From positions 1 through 47,034 of the forward strand of contig JAFSWW010000135.1 in the NCBI GenBank assembly GCA_017444345.1: a stretch of 47,034 nt of DNA, written 5' to 3'. Under the pieces are notes generated by a model. It had not been told where the DNA came from. It searched no databases and worked only from the letters and a program-made list of their open reading frames with translations. The stretch is from Synergistaceae bacterium. GTDB lineage: Bacteria > Synergistota > Synergistia > Synergistales > Aminobacteriaceae. Both the position numbers and the translations under genes were made by a program. Positions 44,355-47,034 of this stretch are shown piece by piece (position 1 is the stretch's first letter; the number at the start of each line of letters is the position of its first letter).

Positions 44355-45415
44355 TATTTAGCACCTCCCTGACGCTTTGCCGCACGTTTAGCGAAATATT
44401 TTCTTACCGGTTCAGACTGTAAAACTATAACAACAGCGATAATTAACGCCTTAAATGCCATAGTCGCCTCTGCAACAATCCCGAAATAATATACAAATGT
44501 TACGATTGTGCGAATTATTAACGAGCCTACTACAGTCCCCGCAAGACTGAATCTCCCGCCCGACATGTTTGTCCCGCCTATTACTACAGCTAAAATCGCG
44601 TCCATCTCAAAATTTAGTCCGGCATTATTTGAGTCATTTGACATTATGCGGCTCGAATAAATTAATCCCGCTATTCCTGATAATAAGCCAGTAATCATAA
44701 AGACTAATAAAATTACTTGGCCGGCCTTGATTCCTGAAAGTCTGCTGGCACTGGGATTAACTCCGACTGACTCGACAAATGCCCCGAACGCTGTTTTACG
44801 GGTAAATAAGGCAACTGCAGCGACTACTATAATAGTTATTATTATTGGCATGGGTAAACACAAAAAACTCCCCTGTCCTATAACTCTAAAAGGCGAATAT
44901 CCAGTTGTAAATTGCTTCCCGTCCGTCAAAATTTGAGCGATCCCACGCCCGCAGACCATTAATATTAAAGTCGCGATAATCGGCTGCATTCCGCCTTTAG
45001 CAACAAGAAAACCGTTAAACAGTCCCATTAAAGCGCAGACTATCAAAGGCACTCCGAGAACTAAAATATACGGATAAACTGTATAATCTCCGGGAGTCGT
45101 ATATGTCAGAACATCCCAGCGCAAAAATTTTAAAGCAATAGCCCCCGCAACTGCAACGAGCGCACCTACTGACAAATCAGTCCCGCCCAGTGCAATAACA
45201 AGAGTCATTCCCATTGAAATAATCGTAATTTCTGCCGAGCGATTTATAATATCTATCAAGCTCCCGTAAAGCATTCCAGTTGAAGGCTGATAACTTATGC
45301 TGAAGAAGTCAGGCCGAATCACAAAGCAGACCAGCAAAATTAACGCCTCAGCAATTACTGCCCATGTTACTTTTGACTGCATGAGTCCGGAAATATCAAA
45401 TTTTTTCGCTGACAT
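44354..45415 (-). CDS. ytfT: Sugar ABC transporter permease, YtfT-like
   Basis: 353 residues with the same family signature (ISMGMTLVIALGGTDLSVGALVAVAG) and coupling helix (NFEMDAILAVVIGGTNMSGG). YtfT-type first permease; a heterodimer with YjfF is expected. It starts directly after the ATPase gene stop and ends overlapping yjfF. A short basic C-terminus (FAKRAAKRQGGAK). Confidence 0.86.
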   Translation of the reverse strand: MSAKKFDISGLMQSKVTWAVIAEALILLVCFVIRPDFFSISYQPSTGMLYGSLIDIINRSAEITIISMGMTLVIALGGTDLSVGALVAVAGAIALKFLRWDVLTYTTPGDYTVYPYILVLGVPLIVCALMGLFNGFLVAKGGMQPIIATLILMVCGRGIAQILTDGKQFTTGYSPFRVIGQGSFLCLPMPIIITIIVVAAVALFTRKTAFGAFVESVGVNPSASRLSGIKAGQVILLVFMITGLLSGIAGLIYSSRIMSNDSNNAGLNFEMDAILAVVIGGTNMSGGRFSLAGTVVGSLIIRTIVTFVYYFGIVAEATMAFKALIIAVVIVLQSEPVRKYFAKRAAKRQGGAK

Positions 45416-46915
45416 TTAAGCCGCCCCCTCCGCTATGATTCTTAATATATCATGTTGAGTGCATGAAGAGCCTTCAACTTCCGCAACTTTTTCACGATCC
45501 CGCATTATTATAATCCTGTTTGAGCAGCGTATAATCTCGTCAAGTTCGGAACTTATAAATATTAACGAGACTCCATCTTTGCACATTTCGAGCATTAATC
45601 TTTGAATCTCTGCTTTAGCTCCTATATCGATTCCACGTGTAGGCTCATCAAGAATTAAAATTTTTGGATTTGCTGCCATCCACCGAGCTAATATAACTTT
45701 CTGCTGATTGCCCCCTGATAGTTCACCGGCTTTTTTCTCGCAATCGGGCGTGGCTATTCCTAAAAGTTTTATATATTTATTAGCGAGTTCTTCCTGTTCC
45801 TGCCGAGTCATGGGCCGCATGAAACCTTTTCGGGACTGTACAGCTAACATTATATTTTCTCGAATGCTCAAATCTCCTATAATTCCGTCGCGCTTTCTAT
45901 CTTCAGGACAAAAGGCAATTTCTGATTTTATTGCGTCAAATGGCTGCTTGATTTCTACTTTTTCGCCGTCAATAAAAATATTGCCCCGTGAAATTTTTTC
46001 AGCTCCGAATAACATTTCTGCTGTCTCAGTCCGTCCGCTGCCTAAGAGTCCAGCAAAACCGATTAATTCACCTTTTCGCAACTCTAAAGAAATATCATTT
46101 ATTTGCGAGTCCCCGATGTGTTCAGCCTTTAATATTATATCCGCGCCGTCCTGAACTTCCGCACGTTTCAAGCTGAATATCACGTCCATATCCTTCCCGA
46201 CCATTTTTGTAACAAGCTCAAATTTTCCGAGTTCGTTAATTTCATAAGTCCCGATTAAATGACCATTGCGCAAAATTGTCATTCTGTCTGATACGGCGTA
46301 AATTTGATCGAGAAAGTGCGTTATAAATATTATTCCCATTCCTGAAGATTTTAACTCGCGCATGACACTGAATAATAATTGTACTTCGTTCTCGTCTAGT
46401 GAGCTTGTAGGCTCGTCAAGAATCAAAATTTTTGCTTGAATATCAACGGCTCGTGCTATAGAAGTCATTTGCTGTATTGCTGTCGAATAATAAGAAAGCG
46501 GGCGGGTTACGTCAATATCCAAGTGAAAGCGGGACATTAAATTTTCTGCTCTCTTGTTAATTTCTGCCCAGTCGATTTGGCCGTGCTTCATGGGCTGGCG
46601 GCCTACGAAAATATTTTCAGCGACGCTCAGATTTGGACATAAATTTATTTCCTGAAAGACTGCCGATATACCTAATTCTATAGCATTGCCCGGCCCGGTC
46701 GGGTGAATCTCTTGACCGTCGAGAATAATTTGTCCTGAATCCATTTGATTAACGCCTGTTAGACATTTTATGAGAGTCGACTTTCCTGCGCCGTTCTCGC
46801 CTAAGAGTGAATGAATCTCGCCAGCTCTCAACGAGAAATTAACGCCGTCAAGTGCCTTGACTCCCGGAAATTGCATAGTGATTCCCTTCATCTCAAGAAT
46901 ATTTTTTCCTGACAA
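45416..46915 (-). CDS. ytfR: Sugar ABC transporter ATP-binding protein, YtfR-like
   Basis: 499 residues, a tandem ABC protein. The first cassette has GENGAGKST, then a degenerate signature (YYSTAIQQM) and ILDEPTSSLDE; the second has GLLGSGRTE, LSGGNQQKVILARW and ILDEPTRGIDIG. This unequal pairing is typical of RbsA/MglA/YtfR. It starts with TTG, 8 nt after AAGGAGG. The periplasmic binding protein gene (ytfQ-like) is expected upstream of the window edge, and is not seen. Confidence 0.9.
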   Translation of the reverse strand: MSGKNILEMKGITMQFPGVKALDGVNFSLRAGEIHSLLGENGAGKSTLIKCLTGVNQMDSGQIILDGQEIHPTGPGNAIELGISAVFQEINLCPNLSVAENIFVGRQPMKHGQIDWAEINKRAENLMSRFHLDIDVTRPLSYYSTAIQQMTSIARAVDIQAKILILDEPTSSLDENEVQLLFSVMRELKSSGMGIIFITHFLDQIYAVSDRMTILRNGHLIGTYEINELGKFELVTKMVGKDMDVIFSLKRAEVQDGADIILKAEHIGDSQINDISLELRKGELIGFAGLLGSGRTETAEMLFGAEKISRGNIFIDGEKVEIKQPFDAIKSEIAFCPEDRKRDGIIGDLSIRENIMLAVQSRKGFMRPMTRQEQEELANKYIKLLGIATPDCEKKAGELSGGNQQKVILARWMAANPKILILDEPTRGIDIGAKAEIQRLMLEMCKDGVSLIFISSELDEIIRCSNRIIIMRDREKVAEVEGSSCTQHDILRIIAEGAA

Positions 46916-46974
46916 ATTGAGTCCCTCCTTATTGAATAATATATATGCTCACAAAAAATTTTTATGCGTGAATG

Positions 46975-47034
46975 CGGGAGCACCCCGTACCCGTTCGGCC
47001 TTGTCCTCTGGTGTGGCGTCGTTCTGCCGGTAGA
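46975..47034. other. GC-rich sequence at the window end, unassigned
   Basis: The last ~60 bases are much richer in G and C than the rest of the window, and no ribosome binding site or recognised motif appears. One minus-strand frame could encode the C-terminal end of an unseen gene stopping near 46950, but I do not recognise it. Confidence 0.4.

Overview
The window is a compact, AT-rich bacterial chromosome segment with short intergenic gaps, strong GGAGG-type ribosome binding sites and frequent TTG or GTG starts. Flagellar rod genes (flgB, flgC), cheW, an AMIN-domain cell-wall amidase, orphan HPr/EI, a Cdc48-type AAA+ ATPase and a galactofuranose-type ABC importer suggest a motile, diderm, heterotrophic anaerobe. 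A low-GC gut member of Synergistota fits best, but this is inferred from gene content only.

Layout. 0-4 kb: a membrane/TPR protein, a Sel1-repeat SH3 protein and a GT-C-like membrane glycosyltransferase. 4-9 kb: mutL, preceded by a G-quadruplex-capable tract, facing a typA-WG-repeat operon. 8.8-11.4 kb: a minus-strand operon of a DUF5058-like membrane protein, a second membrane protein and an M20 amidohydrolase. 11.6-14.1 kb: mtnA facing an orphan trpB-like gene. 14.4-14.96 kb: a non-coding tandem repeat array that ends at the trigger-factor gene. 15-21 kb: tig-clpP-clpX-engB, then a secreted serine hydrolase. 20.9-25.4 kb, minus strand: flgB-flgC, a glycosyltransferase gene broken by two in-frame stops, gpmA plus an aminotransferase, and a CAU-anticodon tRNA. 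25.5-28.4 kb: ptsH-ptsI-ROK kinase. 28.5-34.96 kb: a tight seven-gene run, cheW-amidase-gerMN-rdgB-methyltransferase-phosphoesterase-rsmI. 35.4-37.7 kb: flippase-like protein, isoprenylcysteine-methyltransferase-like protein and an unknown protein. 37.8-39.7 kb: an orphan complex-I-like proton transporter subunit. 40.2-43.3 kb: a single ORF fusing a Cdc48/VCP-type tandem AAA+ ATPase to an RluD-type pseudouridine synthase. 43.3-46.9 kb: a sugar ABC importer (two permeases, one ATPase).

The most unusual items are these. (1) Two dispersed cassettes, around 34.97-35.30 kb and 39.85-40.23 kb, each encode an unannotated peptide of exactly 35 residues, amphipathic and GTG-initiated, inside a structured RNA with a similar 3' motif. 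The organisation recalls type I toxin-antitoxin loci. (2) The Cdc48-RluD fusion has a degenerate second ATPase ring. (3) The repeat array before tig reiterates promoter-like boxes. (4) A five-run G-quadruplex motif lies upstream of mutL. (5) A glycosyltransferase frame is intact except for one TAG and one TGA.
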